NCBI GenBank assembly: GCA_003342895.1
Contig: PTFA01000316.1
Span: 376,161-440,160 of the forward strand
Length of the DNA: 64,000 nt
DNA from: Casuarius casuarius
Taxonomy: Eukaryota > Chordata > Aves > Casuariiformes > Casuariidae
Direction: 5' to 3'
Part shown: in pieces, positions 40,824 to 54,100 of the stretch
How the letters are laid out: the number at the start of each line of letters is the position of its first letter
Position numbering within the stretch: the stretch's first letter is position 1
The notes under the pieces: model-generated
Databases searched by the model: none
Told to the model about the DNA's origin: nothing
Seen by the model: the letters and a program-made list of their open reading frames with translations, nothing else
Program-made: the position numbers and the translations under genes

Positions 40824-42359
40824 ATCTTTCAATACTTTCTTTTGTGTTTCAAACCCTGTTTGCACAATTCTGTGGTGCGTGTCGGTTGCTCCATCAGTAA
40901 CCTTTTATTTATTTCAGTCTTTCTTGCGCTAATGAAATACTTTCAAGCCCTTTGGGTATATGAAATACTGAATAACTTTATTTAATATTATGCATTCAGT
41001 TTCCTGGTGAGGGAATGGTTTCCTGTTATGAGTCCTGGTTACTTTGTTCTTCGTTAGCTGTGAATCTTCTTGTAAGAGTTGCGGTCCGTGCAAAAATATA
41101 TTGTGGTGGTGCAGAATTCTGCCATCAGCTGTAGTCTCTTGTCCCTCCCATCTGATGTTGTGCTTCACATGAAGAAGCAGGGTTTCACTGGGTTTTCTCA
41201 GAAGCTGTTTTTCACTTCTGTTGTATCATCTGTGGTGAAAATGATGTGGGGTTTTTTTTATTATATTTCTTTTTCTTTTGATGCTGGTGGAAAAATGCAA
41301 AAGTATGTTGGAAAGATGGACAGTCTTCTGAAGCCTTTTACTGAAATTTGATAGCATGCTGTGTGATGTGCGTTGTACATAGGGTGTGCAGGTAGTCGTA
41401 AAGATTATTTCTTTTCTTGATAGAGAAAAATCTGATCTTTTTAAGATCTTTTTCTCTAATAAAATTGGGGGGGAGGAGGGTTTCAGGCGTACAGAAACAC
41501 TGTCAAATAGTAGCAGGCTGAAGTGTTTGGCAATTTCCTCCCCTTTGCCCTAAATCATCCTATTTAAAATGCAAAACAGAAGATGGAAGATTACTTTTTT
41601 GATTTTTGCTTCGTGATTTCAATCTATTTGATTGCTAATATGAACATGGCAATTAATTTAATGGTACAAATAGAAAATCTTAAGATCTTTTCATTATCCT
41701 ATTTTACAATGCCTGTTTTTCCATTATGATTTTCCTACTCAAATGTGTGAGAAAAGTTCTCATTTTTGTCATAGCAACATCAGCATTTGCATTATCATAC
41801 GTGCTTCTGCAGAAATTGCTTGCGGTTGTGGGTCAGGCCTCATTTAGGACACAACTGATAAGATTATCATCCCCTGCTTGACTCCAGATTCTGTGCTTGA
41901 GGGTGTTTGAATAAACTGCATGGTGTTTATTAAATGTAGATTTTTATATTTAATTCTGTTTCTTAGTTCCAACACCTATCACCTCCTACTAGTTAGGCAG
42001 GATTAATGGGACAGAGCTGCTGAGTAACCCAGGCACTGATGGTGCCTCCTGCAGAGTGACAGGATTACTGACAGATCCAATAAAGTGTAACCACCGCTGC
42101 AGATTGCTGATCCGTGCTTGTCTCCTGGTTCTCTTGTCTATGTCCTGGCTCCAGGGAGCATCCTGCCTATTTATGCTGAGTAATAAGCAGCAAACTGCTA
42201 ATGAACTTAAGCAGCGCACTTCGGCAGTTTCGGTGGCCGTTCCCATGCTGGCTGTAGACAGCATACATAATGTCCTTAGGTCATTTGAAGCAAAGATAAC
42301 AGGCTGCAGTTTACACTCTGTCCAGCGCACAGGACATTGTTAAGCTGTGCTAAGTAGCT

Positions 42360-42510
42360 GCTGGAAGAACAACGGAAGCGCGCGCTAGCACGCCCGCCAT
42401 GTGGAGCAGCGGCAAAGGGGCGAGCTCCGGCCTTCCACGGTCACAACCAGCACTGCTGCTAGAAGATGCGGCTAACAGGGACGATAACAGTCAAGAGCGC
42501 TGAACACCTG
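42360..42510. other. Small CpG-rich patch in intron
   Basis: This stretch contains GGAAGCGCGCGCTAGCACGC and further CpG dinucleotides, against a CpG-poor background. No gene or repeat family recognised. Confidence 0.35.
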
Positions 42511-43294
42511 TAAAAGGGGAGCAGAGCAAGCTGACTCCGAGGAGGGGAATCAAGGTCACTTGGAGTTGAGGATTTCATTGCTGGACCTGTTTTTGTGTTT
42601 TAGCTTTTTGTTTTTAAGTAATCAGTGCATCCTGAAAGGGCATTTTTTGCCCTGGCTGAGTTTCGTGCCTTTCAGCGTGCAAGTGACTGGCCCTTAGTTT
42701 GAAAATGAAATCCTAACAGAGATATCACTCTACAAAGCTCCTGCCCAAAGCAATGCTCGTAGCTGCACCTCTCATCTTAAATCCTTTAGAAAACCAGCTA
42801 GTGTTGTGCATCTTAATCAGTTCTCATTTGCTTTTTTGTAGAGCCCTGCAGTGTGACAGCTGCCCCACTTAAATTCCTCCCCTCTGTCCTTCCTGGGGAA
42901 GGATGGGTAACTCCTGCAGCAGCTGCCTCAGTAATGGAAAAAAATGTAACTTGGTGGTGGGCGCAAGGGAAAATAAAAGAAGTTTCTCTTGTTTCTTTCT
43001 TGTCAGCCTCCTTGAGCTGAGGCGGCAGGAAGATAATTATTTCAGTAGTGCTGCCGTAGCCTGAAGGAAGTGCTGAGAAAATAATAGCAAATCTGTGTTT
43101 CCATAGTAGATGTAAGCCTTGAGCCTTTCCATCTCATGTTCGTTGTGTGTCCTGCCTACACAGAAGCTATTCTTGTTACCCTTAGAGAGGGCACAGAGTG
43201 TCTGCCTTAAGAAGTGATGGGGTCCTGCCTTCACAGTCTCTGAATGTTCCCCGCGCATGTCCTCCGAGTGCTTTTCCTGAGGGGCAGGTGTCAT

Positions 43295-43390
43295 GGGCGC
43301 AGCTTTACAAATGGGGACTGAGCATAACGAGGCTGAATGACCTGTCCGGAGACCTAGCAAGAGAAAGATGTGAATCACTTCAATCAGGCG
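43295..43390 (-). mobile_element. MIR-like SINE remnant, minus strand
   Basis: The plus strand reads TTTACAAATGGGGACTGAGC, then GAGGCTGAATGACCTGTCC and AGATGTGAATCACTTC. This is the reverse complement order of MIR (TTTACAGATGAGGAAACTGAGGC, GAGGTTAAGTAACTTGCCC, GGATTCGAACCC). Confidence 0.6.
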
Positions 43391-44018
43391 CTTAGCTTTG
43401 AGGAGCAAGACGGGGGCAGCAAATGTTCCTAGCAGCTCAATTTATCTGGATAGCAGCAAAGCATTCGTTGCCTGCCCCAGCTAGTGTCTAACACCTGCCC
43501 GTCAGAGACAGTTAGGATATTCACATTTTCCTCAACGATGTACGTTTTCTTCTTTATTGTTGCCTCTGTCTAGAGAGGTTATCAGTCCAATTTCCAGCCA
43601 TCTGAAGACTGGCTTTGGAAGGGCATTTAAACTTGCAAACCACCTCTCTATCCCCAGCAGCTACTTGTTTGGCAGTAATGTCTTCAGCTGGATTTGTCGC
43701 TTTTCCTCCTTCCCAGAAATTTCTTTCTGCCATGATCTCTCCCAAACCTGTCCCGAAATCTGGTAAGATATAGGTAATGAATACATACACATTTATGTAG
43801 AAGTGGAATATGCTGATACAAATAGAGTTTTTTATAGGCCTACAGTGAGGAATCTGCAGTCTGATAATTTCCAGAGACTCAAGGAGAAGCTGAATTACTC
43901 TGCCTTGTTTCCTGTAGGTCTCTAAATAAAACGAAGTCTGTGTAATCTGGCTGTACTATACTTAATTTAGCCATCTTTTCACCCTAGCTCTGTGCTACTG
44001 CTTTTCCCCAGTAGCTCC

Positions 44019-44019
44019 N
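44019..44019. other. Ambiguous base (N)
   Basis: A single N within GTAGCTCCNGGTAAAG; an unresolved consensus base in an otherwise contiguous intron. Confidence 0.99.
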
Positions 44020-45987
44020 GGTAAAGGGAAGAACAAAAGCCTTCCTTTGTAAAATCATTAAACGTTAACACTTTCCTAATAATCATAAATAGATGAGAAC
44101 GCAGGACAAAATTAGCACAGAGTTTGCAGATGGTGGAAAATAAATGTTTTCACTTGTTAATAGTGACAGTGTGTAGCTGATCTGGGACTCTGCTTTCCTT
44201 TCCTGAGTTAGGAGCTAGTTATGAAAACTTCCATGAAATTCTATTTTAGAGTTGTTTCTGTTTGCTTTACTATCGAGGAAAAAAAAGACACAAAAAATAA
44301 ACGTTAGCAAGGATAGCACAGGAATCCCCACTGATACCTTGTGGAGAAAGTAAGGTTGCTCAGCTACTGCTAGGTGCAACCTACACTTGCTCCTTCTTCC
44401 ATCAGCTACATATGATAACTGCTCACCTGCCTCGGTTAAAACTATCGAAACTGCTCTTTTTTTCCTGTGGACAGACAAACTGCCTCACAAATGGAATTAC
44501 AGCTTCTGCTTCATGAGACATAAGCTAGCTAAATTAGCAACAGCCCCTTTTAAGCAGGTCCCCTATATGACTGTAACACAAGTTTTCAAACCACATATGG
44601 CATGTTTGATTGACAGGGCAAAGTGGATGATCCACTTTTAGAAAGCAGATGATTATAAAGAGATGTAACTAGAAATAATGAAAGGAGAAATTACTTCTTA
44701 CTGTGTGGGCAGTCAGCCTGCTGCTTGTTTTTGGTTGACATGAAGGTGTCAGAGATTTAGCTATTGTCTACTGAAAACAGGAATTAGGAAAATTATCAAT
44801 TTTACCCCCGAAGTTTTAAAATGCAGAAACTATGTAACACTGTACATAGGGATATATATATAGTGTCTATATATTTCATTCATATTTATTTTCATTTAAT
44901 CAAAGAGGATATATTCCATTCCTGCAAAAAATTATGACAAGTTTTGTACCTAATCATCCTTTTTAAAGAAGCACCAGTTGGCCAAGTGTATTTGGCTCGT
45001 GGTTGGGATGGACATCAGAAATTCTTCATTTACTTGAAGGATTTGGGGTTCTAACATTCATTCATGTTGTCTGTAATTTCAGCTTGAGCCAGCTGTTCTT
45101 TTGGCTTGGTTTGATTTTTGTTGTCACCCCATTTTCTACATTATTATGTAGCTGTTTTATTTCTGTGCCACTGATTAATATTAGCCTTTATTTTTAGCAG
45201 TTGCCAGATTCTTTTAATGAGGTATTTATAAACTTATTGATAGGCCCTCAGTGTTACTGAGAGCAATTATGTTTTTCTACTTATATCTATCTGTTTTGAG
45301 GTGGCTGGTGTAGTTGGTCAGAAAGTCCAGTAGATGACACTTCTCCTGTTGGGTATTCCCAAAGTCAGAATCACATTAACTGTAATACTGTAGTTGTTTC
45401 CTATTTGTTATGTTATTCTCTTATTGGACTTTTTAAGGTATTACAATTTTGATTTCTAAGATAGTAGATCAAATTTAACAGTGTTATGGAAAAGGGCTGA
45501 ATATTTACTACTTAGGCGTTTCAGGCAGTTTATCAATTTAATAATTTTCTGCAAAAGTGCCCTTGACATTAGCTCAGTTACTGGAGTGTGTAAACACAGA
45601 TGTGAAATTTTATTGTGATATAAACTTCTCATTTAGAGGTGGCATCTATTTGTAGCCCTATAGCTCTTTGGAAATTTGATGTGATGATGAGTAAGGGGTG
45701 TTTTATCACACTTGTGGGTGACTTTCCACTTGACTTACGTAAAGAAGAATCAAACTCTTTTATTAGCTATATTCTTACCGTATCTCTTTGACATAATTCT
45801 AAGAGTCATATCATACCTTTCTTTCCAGGCTTGTATTAGGTGTTCTGGCCCTATGTTAATCATATTAAATGTCGTATTTATTAATTATATTCAAGTTTTG
45901 TAGTAGAGTAACACAAGTATAAGGAAGCCTGGCCAGTGACAGGCCTGGCTAGTTACCACCTCTTGATGTTGTGTATAAAAGGATGGG

Positions 45988-46013
45988 TAGATACAGATAG
46001 ATACAGATAGATT
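45988..46013 (+). repeat. GATA-rich imperfect tandem repeat
   Basis: Alternating TAGATACAGA-type units followed by GATTGATATGGATATA. Confidence 0.7.
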
Positions 46014-46325
46014 GATATGGATATAGTGGCTCGCTTTTGGACCCAGAGAAAGGATATAGTCATTATATTAACTGAAAATTACATTATAAAGATATACCGT
46101 GTTTTAGCTTCAGATATGTATGCTGGATATCACAATATTTTCAAACAGGCAGTTTGAAAAGCCGGGTATGTGTGTAAATGGTCATGCTGATGTAGCCATG
46201 GTAATACTGCTGAGACAAGGTTGAAGTAGATTTGCTTCAGTACATGCTTAGCTAAGAGAATAAGACTGCCAAATATAATTTGGGGTACATAAGCTTATGT
46301 AGTTAAACAAAATGAAGAAGTGAAA

Positions 46326-46342
46326 TGAATGAATGAATGAAG
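46326..46342 (+). repeat. (TGAA)n short microsatellite
   Basis: Four tandem TGAA units. Confidence 0.8.
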
Positions 46343-47689
46343 TATAGAAAGGCTTTTAAGATGCAGCACTCTGAATTAGCTTTTTCTCAGACTTCAACAT
46401 CTGATCGTTTTGTCCTGTCTAGTCAAGGAAATTAGAAAGGTGAAGTGAGGAAGTGGGTAACTCCTAGCTCCAAACACGTAAAGCACTTCTTTCAGAAATG
46501 CTTGTTTTGATTTTGGCAGGAAAAGGTGTTAATTCATTTCTCATTTAGTTTGTCCTCTGCAGATGTGCAAATTTCCTGTAATAACTTGAATGCAACTGCT
46601 TAGAGAGGCTTGCCAAGCCCAGGAGCAGGTGACTGACTTTCCCCTTGTAGCCAACAGCTGCAAAGCTCAATCATGGAAGAGACAACCGAATAATAAAAAA
46701 CCTGTTAAAAAAGTCCAGCTGTCGTTGGAATCCTTTTTTTTTTAATAACCCTTTTAGTAAAAGATTCAGAGTTTTCAGATCTACTGCCTTAGTCTCTACA
46801 ATCTGTTTGTTTAAATGTTAAATGCTTTTAGTTCAGAAGGAAGATTTGAAAGGTACTAGCTTTAATAAATCTTTCCTACTGTTTCTTCAAATGGGTGTGA
46901 TTGTAAGTCCAATTTCCTACAGAAATTAGTTTAAAAAGTTGATTAAATCTTTTGTACTAACTTAGTTCTGATTCAGTGTTTTACATTACAGTTGTCTTCA
47001 ACATTAATAAAATTATTTGTGTGCTAAAAATTCATATCTATTTAAGTTGGATTGAAGCCAGTGGTTGAACGATGAATTACATATTACAATTTCTTCACTA
47101 TTTCTTTTCTTCAGGTTCAACGGCGTTCTTAGTACATGAAGGTTATATAATAATTTGACTCTCTCCCATTGCTTGAGATACCTTTAATCAAGATGTTCTT
47201 CAAGCTTTTCCCCAATTTCTGTGAGTCATTGCAAATTTCATATAAAATGCTGAACTCCTTCAAAATGTCCTGTGAGCCTTGGGTTGCAGTAAAAGCATGT
47301 GCATCACTCTGTAGCGGAGGGTTTGCAGTCTCTGCCATTATGCTTAACATGTTGTTATGGGGAAAAAAGGAAACCAAGGATTTACTGAACAGAGAAAATC
47401 TACCTGTTGCTACTATCTTTTTAAAATGATGCTTGTACCACACAGTTATACAAAGCTCAGCAAAAGTAAAACACATTAGGTACTGGCCACCTGGCCTATT
47501 CCTAGCCAAGGCATTATTATATTTAGTGGGCTAATCAGTAGATAGGCTATGCCACAACATAGCCATGCAAGGAGGAACACTGTTATTCTTTAAAGTAGAC
47601 TTTTACAATACAACAACTGTGTAAATTTTAATTTTGTTGGCACCTACAGAAAACATTGGGATAATTTCTAGAAATGCGGACATCTTTTC

Positions 47690-48095
47690 CAAACAAATTC
47701 AGTGAAGGAATTAGTTGGCACTTTATAACTTCTTCATGTGAGCATGCTATGCCTGCTGAGACACCAAATATTAGTTCTAATTAAGCTATTTTCCTTGCAA
47801 ACCAGGGAGGAATAAGGCTGCGAAGCTTGTATCATAGGTAGCTGGGAAACTGATTCCCAACCTATAGCCTGCAACATCTTCAATAAATTCCAGAGCCGTT
47901 CAGAGCACAGTCTATTTACAGCTCGTATGGAATGGCAAACCTGAGAGTGATTTAATAAATTGGGCAGTTTTGCTTCAGAAATGATGCTGTCTTGTCAAAT
48001 AATGCTTACGCAAATAATATTGACAATTTCAATTGAATAATTTTCTACAAAATCTATTACAATTTATTTTCTAATTATAAAACAATCTGCCCCTC
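47690..48095. promoter_or_regulatory. Candidate conserved noncoding element
   Basis: About 400 bp of complex, non-repetitive sequence with TTCTAATTAAGC, repeated TTTAATAAAT/TTCAATAAAT motifs, CAAATAATGC, CAATTGAATAATT and TTCTAATTATAAAAC. No coding potential is evident. Confidence 0.25.
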
Positions 48096-51073
48096 TCTCA
48101 ATATGCTGTCACTGTTTCTGGCTCGGAAGGTAAGAAAGCCCCCTGATGCGATTTGCTGTATTCAAGAGGACTCACTCTCCACTTTTTCAGAAGTACCAGA
48201 TTACCTAACTCACCCCTGTTGTGACCAATTAAAGAAGGAAAGGTTCCTTGCAGATGTTCGCTCCGGGTGGTGCTTCTCCCCGAGTCCTGTGAGTGCTGCT
48301 GCTCTTGGTTATCGCACAGCATTTTACGCTGCCTTTATTTCACTGTGAGTCTGATATTTCTCATTCTTTGAAGTGATGGAGGAGTTACATCCTCAATAAA
48401 ATCTGTTGAAAATGGTTGAAAGCGTAAAGCTTTCTTGGCAGCTATGAACGTTACCTGGGCGGGGTTCTGGCTTACCTTGCTTTGGGAGAGCGTCCCAAGT
48501 TGTGAACAGCTTACCAGTGCTAGCACGTAAACCAGGGGGGGTCCCTTTTGCCCTTCTTTTGCCTCTGGGACTGGAATAACTGACACGTGTGAGCCAAATC
48601 AACTTTCACATCTACATTGGAAATAATCCTTTTTTTCTTGGTGCAGTCAGTGATGTGCATTCTCTGCAGAAAATTCGTTCAAGCAATTTCGTTTCATATG
48701 TCAAGGATAGGGACAGAATTTATAATTTGTTCATTAATATACTATATAAAGGATTTTTTTGTATTGAAATTTTTTCAGATTTGGTCAAATCTACGTTTAA
48801 GAGGAAATATCAAGCGAGGCAATCTGGAGTGATAAATAGAGGACATCTGTTGCAGCATATGGCTTGACAGCTGCATTGAACTTCTTCAGCAAGTACTAAA
48901 CCTTTTGAAAAATTCAGTTTGGCATATAATTTTGATCTCCCCCAACCCCACCCCCCAAAAGATAGTGTTAAAACACCTGGAGTTTAAAACCACTTTGGAG
49001 TTTGAAATGTTTAACATTTTCAACACAGAACACTTAAAATTTCATTTTAAAATATTATTGTTTTGAAACAAACCTGAATATTTCACTTTTTGTTTACAAA
49101 ATGAAAGTTCAAGTAAAACACGTTATTTTTGAGATGAAACTACTTGTTTTGCTGAGGCCAAACTAAGTTTGTTTTTTATTTTTTGGTTCAGAGGCAAAAA
49201 AAAATCTTATTCACAGTACTGTCTTTAAATCGCATATCAGTTTTAGGTTTGGTTCCTAAATAAGCGTTTCATTTTTCTTTGAGGGTTTACACTGAGCCTT
49301 CCATTTTCCATTTTCCTTTATGGATGCCCACCTTGCTAGCTGGTTCTTGTGAGGAAGGGGTTAGGTGCTTAAAGCTATAACGGGATGGTCAGTTGCAAGT
49401 ATAAAATTTTCGTTCTCTGTATTAAAATCTGTTACTGGACCTATCTTTTACTTTTGGGTGTTGTAGAAAATTCTTCAGTAAAATACATGTGTAAACATGG
49501 AAAAAAAAGTCTTCGCATGCCTATGTGCCTCCCTGCTTGGTTTTCTGTGCGACATGTTTTCTAGTTAGGTGCATAAGTGCGAATGGCATTGCCATTAGCA
49601 ATGGGTTAGGATGAAATCTGATTTGAAAACAGTTGGCTTATTTTTTCTTGTGTTTCTCTCATGTAGAAATAATTGCTTTTGGTTCCACTTTTATGGCAGT
49701 AATATGGGAATCATCAGTTAGGAAAACAAAAAAAGTTGGAACACATTGATCTCTCCACAGTAACTTATTTCAACTCTTCTACTAATTCCTCTACTATCTA
49801 GTGTTAAATCTAATAACTTGTGAACTCTGACAGTTCTTCCCTTCCACGGTTATACATTATTTCAAAGTCTTAAGCAAAAGAGAGCAGCAGTATTAGGACA
49901 AACACTGTGCTGTGAGAGGAATACGGACCTTTTCTGTTAATGCAATAGCAGTTGGACAGAATTTGTTCAGGAAAGTATATGCAAGCAATATGGTGTTCAG
50001 TGCCTCCTTTTTTTTTTTTTTGTTTTGCTATTCTGTAGTCAGGAGCAAGCTGTGTTTGTTTATAGTTAAAAAAAAATCTTTCTGTTCGGTCCATGACAAT
50101 TTTTGCTTTTTGGAGCCATGGATGGCTGCAATGGGAAAAGAGCTAACCTGACTGCCATTTGACTTGCGATCCATTAATTCTGACCCGCTTACGACTTTCG
50201 CTGCAACACCGTCTGTCTCAGTTTTCACTTTTCATGGGTTACCTTGACACACAGGGTAGATAGATATAAAACCACCTTTGTGTGTGTAAATAGGTCAGTT
50301 GTATAAAGGTGAACATAAGTAGTCATTCAGTAATCACATAAAAAATGATTTCAGGAAAATCAGTGAAACTTCCTCCTCTGTTGTGCCAATCTTAAAAGTT
50401 TTTTTGTTTTTTAAGTGTGCTTGTCAGGAGCCCTCTTATGAGCTCTGAGTTGTTCAGCTGCCAGAACCCATTAAAAAGAGTCTGAAATTAGCATCAAAGC
50501 AACCACTTTTTGTTTTTCCTGTAGAAAGTCTGTTACTGTGATCAACTTCTTGTCTTGACAGTTGAAATAGCTGCAAAGTACTCTTGCACTTAATGTTAAG
50601 AAATTCTGCAGTGGTAGGTATTTGCCCTCTTTTAAGTACATAAGTTTATTTTTCCAAAAGTTGTCGGTAGCTCCTGTGCTTCTTAAACACCAGTTGAATT
50701 TAAACAGATGTAAATTTTTCCATAAGATAAATGATTTTGTTTCTGTCTCTGCCCTGAACTCAGCAGAACTGATGAATATGTCAAGCACCCCGCTGCCACA
50801 GAGCTGATTTCACCTCTGTAGAGCAACACTGTGATTTCAGAGGGTCCGACTGTTAATGCTATAGTAAGACCCAGCAAATGACTTTCCTAACACTTCATGG
50901 TTTGGGATAGAAGACGCATTTCCTAAGGGCTCCAGCAAAAGACAGCTTGTACCTGGCTTCTATGCAGACAGATATTATTATGTGTATTATTATGGCATGT
51001 ATTTAGCATTCACATTTCAATCTTAGCTGTCACATAGTGAGGGGAACTGCCTATAATACCAGTGTGCTTTCAG

Positions 51074-51195
51074 CATTTCGACAAAAAGGTCTGGCAAAGC
51101 TCTGTTCGCTCTTTTGGAGATGTGGGGTCTCCTGACTCCCTCAGTCTATACTCTGCGGCAGACCGTGGCCAAACTATTAAACAAAGGTGAAAAAG
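51074..51195 (+). other. Candidate cryptic or poison exon within CTNND2 intron
   Basis: A 122-bp stretch of higher GC than its surroundings is bounded by GTGTGCTTTCAG on the left and AAAAAG|GTGAGT on the right; an alternative donor is ACAAAG|GTGAAA at 51186/51187. Spliced after the preceding CTNND2 exon (phase 1) it would add 20 codons and then TGA at 51133-51135. The length is not a multiple of three. Another frame inside it is open for 37 codons. There is no homology evidence, and the pyrimidine tract is short. Confidence 0.2.
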
Positions 51196-54100
51196 GTGAG
51201 TGGCTGAGTTGGAAGACTCTTCAATTTTTGTTTTTAACAAAGAATACTAAATAAGCAAAGTCTTAGTATAATTTTAAGGCTGCCTTAAACATACCAAATT
51301 GAGGACAATATTTGTTTACGTGCATTTCTTCTGCCCTATACCTTATTAGGCGGTGCACATATTTTGCAGCACAGTCAAAAATAAAATGTCTAATGGCAAT
51401 GTGGCAGGGACAGTGCTTTTGGGAAAAGCTGACTTTTCTAGTTTCTTGGCTTCCATTTATATTTGTAATCTAAGTTGTTGTAAGGGGGTTGTTTATATAT
51501 ATAAAAGTCATAACATGAGATAGCATTAAACATGAACTGAATAATCATTTAGACTTTCCTCATTCTGCATATGGTCTCTCGCTAGGGTGATATTCTTTGC
51601 ATGGAAGTGTATGATCCATGTTTTCTTAACTTTGGAATAAGGGTGGCACCTGGCTCATCAGGTCTATAATTCTATCTATATCTACAGATGTACCTAGGGG
51701 AGTATGAGTACTAACTAAAAAATTGGCTAAAACATGCACTGAAGACTTTAATCAGGATGAGTTTGAGCTTTAACCTGACTCAAGGATGCCAGGTTTTTGG
51801 CTCCATTAATTTGAGTATCTTCAAATTCTGAAAATATTTTGCTTTACTCCTTTCTCTTATTATGCCATATCTTTTGCAATAGCTTATATTAGTTTGATTT
51901 ATGTAGAAAGGCATGCTGTTACTAAGCAGAAAGCATGGTGGATAAGTTCTGTCTGCTTAGCAGTAGTAACATCCCATCAACCTGGACTGTGCTTTTAAAT
52001 GGGTTGATCCTTTTCTCAATCCTCTAGATTTTAATGAAGAGGAGGATAAACCAAAGCTTTTCCTGGCACTTTGCTTTCTCAGTTCCCTCTTCCAGTGGCA
52101 ACAAATAAGTAATGTTTTAAATTACCTTGACTAAGATCTATGCGAAGCTTTCCTTATGGACTCTATCTGTACAGTGAAAAGATCTTGGGGGGACATACAT
52201 GCTCAGATCTGCATTTGCATTGTACCAGCGTACATACTTCTGCAAAGGAGGGCAACAGAGCAAAACTTGTTGTGATGGGAATACATATGCTATTGTTCTT
52301 GTCATGACACTAAGGATTATACTGCTTTGATGACTTCATCTGAAGTTGCTTTTTAGTGCACAATTTAAAAAAAAAAAATCATAGTAGGTTAGCCTTTATC
52401 CCTGTAGCGAATGAGAAAGAGAACACACAGAAAAACTGTGTAACAACCACTAATGACAATAATTGGGTTTTAAACCTTTTAGTTGTTTGTTATGAGTTGC
52501 AGAATGGCCTTGAAAAGATTGACTATAACCTTTTTCAAAAGTTATAACCAGTTTTAAAAGTTGATTGTCCTTCTCTACCAAAAGCCTTCTTAGAAAAGAT
52601 GATTTATCTGTAACATGTTAAACTTAGTGGATGTGTGGCCTCTAATGAGCTATGAGTAGCTCTTCCAGAATATTTAACGTGATGCAGTCAGATGTCCCTA
52701 GCAAGTATTCCAGTAGACTCTTCTAGCAGTCCTTCATCTGATATCTGCAGGAGGACTGGCAATTGGTACCCTGCTCCAAAATCCGTCTTCCAACTGGAAC
52801 CAGCTGTATGCTTTCAGTATGCTTCTCCTTAGATTCATATTCAACATGAGCCTGCAAAATACTTTTATTTGCTCTTCAATTGGTTTTATGTAAAGATGAA
52901 GACTTTTGGCCTGCAAATAGACATGATCAGTCTGTTGCAGTTACTTTTTGACTTTCTAGCACCAGAAAGTAGCATCCAGCGCAAACTAAGGTGATTTGCA
53001 AATAAACAGGAGACAAAATGCTTGCTTTGAATGCATTGCAACCTTGAAAGGAAAGAGAAGATAAGATACTGTGAATGAAAGTGGCTAAGAGATGTTCAAA
53101 ACAGATCTACTTAGTTCTTCATTTCTTCTTCTCTCTCAATAGTCAGTCTGCAGATGGTAAACTATGGAGTTAAATTATTGGATTAACAGCTCTCTTTCAG
53201 TCTATATACAACAGAATAGGTCCCGGTATCCATGATGAGTTACTCTTATGACAAGTCCAGTCCCTTGTTGTGGGCAGCTGATGACTCTCAAATGGTTTAG
53301 TAGGAAGCCTAGGCGTGAGTACATAGCTGCTGGACACCTCTGGGGCTATTGAATGCCTGCTTGTTGTGCCCGGAAACCTGATTCAGTCAAGACTTTCAGA
53401 GTAAGCTGACAAAGGATCTCAGTGACCAACTCCTTCTTTTAGCCTCAAAAGTGGTTGAAAAATGTGTTCAAAGTCATACAGATTTAGCCCCATAGTAGAA
53501 GATGCCTCAGATAAAAGATCTTTTATTTTCCTACCTCTTGCACAGCCACAGGAATGGAGTATCTTCTTTGACCGCAGATAAATCTAACTTCAAATGTTCC
53601 TCTGCAAGGTAATGGGAACAGGATTCCCAGTGCTCATTCATAACTGCAAGTCCTTAACTAAGGAGTCCAAGGATGCACTTAAAATGCCAACCTGAGCAAG
53701 TAGCAGGCCCTACCGCTTGTGAGAATAAATTCTAATTTTACATGCAGAAAAAGAGCTTAAAGAGTATTTCTGGGCATCTCAGCTATTACTTGATATCAGC
53801 ATATCATGATGTTTGCCCAAGTTTACTTTTAATTGGCAAGAACCTCTTGTGAGACAATAGGAAAAGCAGACTATCAAGATGGAAGGAGAGTGAATGTACG
53901 CATGTATACACATTCATATATGCATAAACATTCTTAAGCATTTTGTTAGACTGGGCCTTTATGTTTGCTCCTTTTGTGTTTGCTCTGCTCCCCTAGTTTT
54001 ATGAATGGTTCCTGAAGCCCAAGGTATTGTTTTGTGACCATCAAAGAACTCTTTTTTGCTTCACTTCCAGAGTAAGGTTTCTGCACCAAGAAGCAGCACA

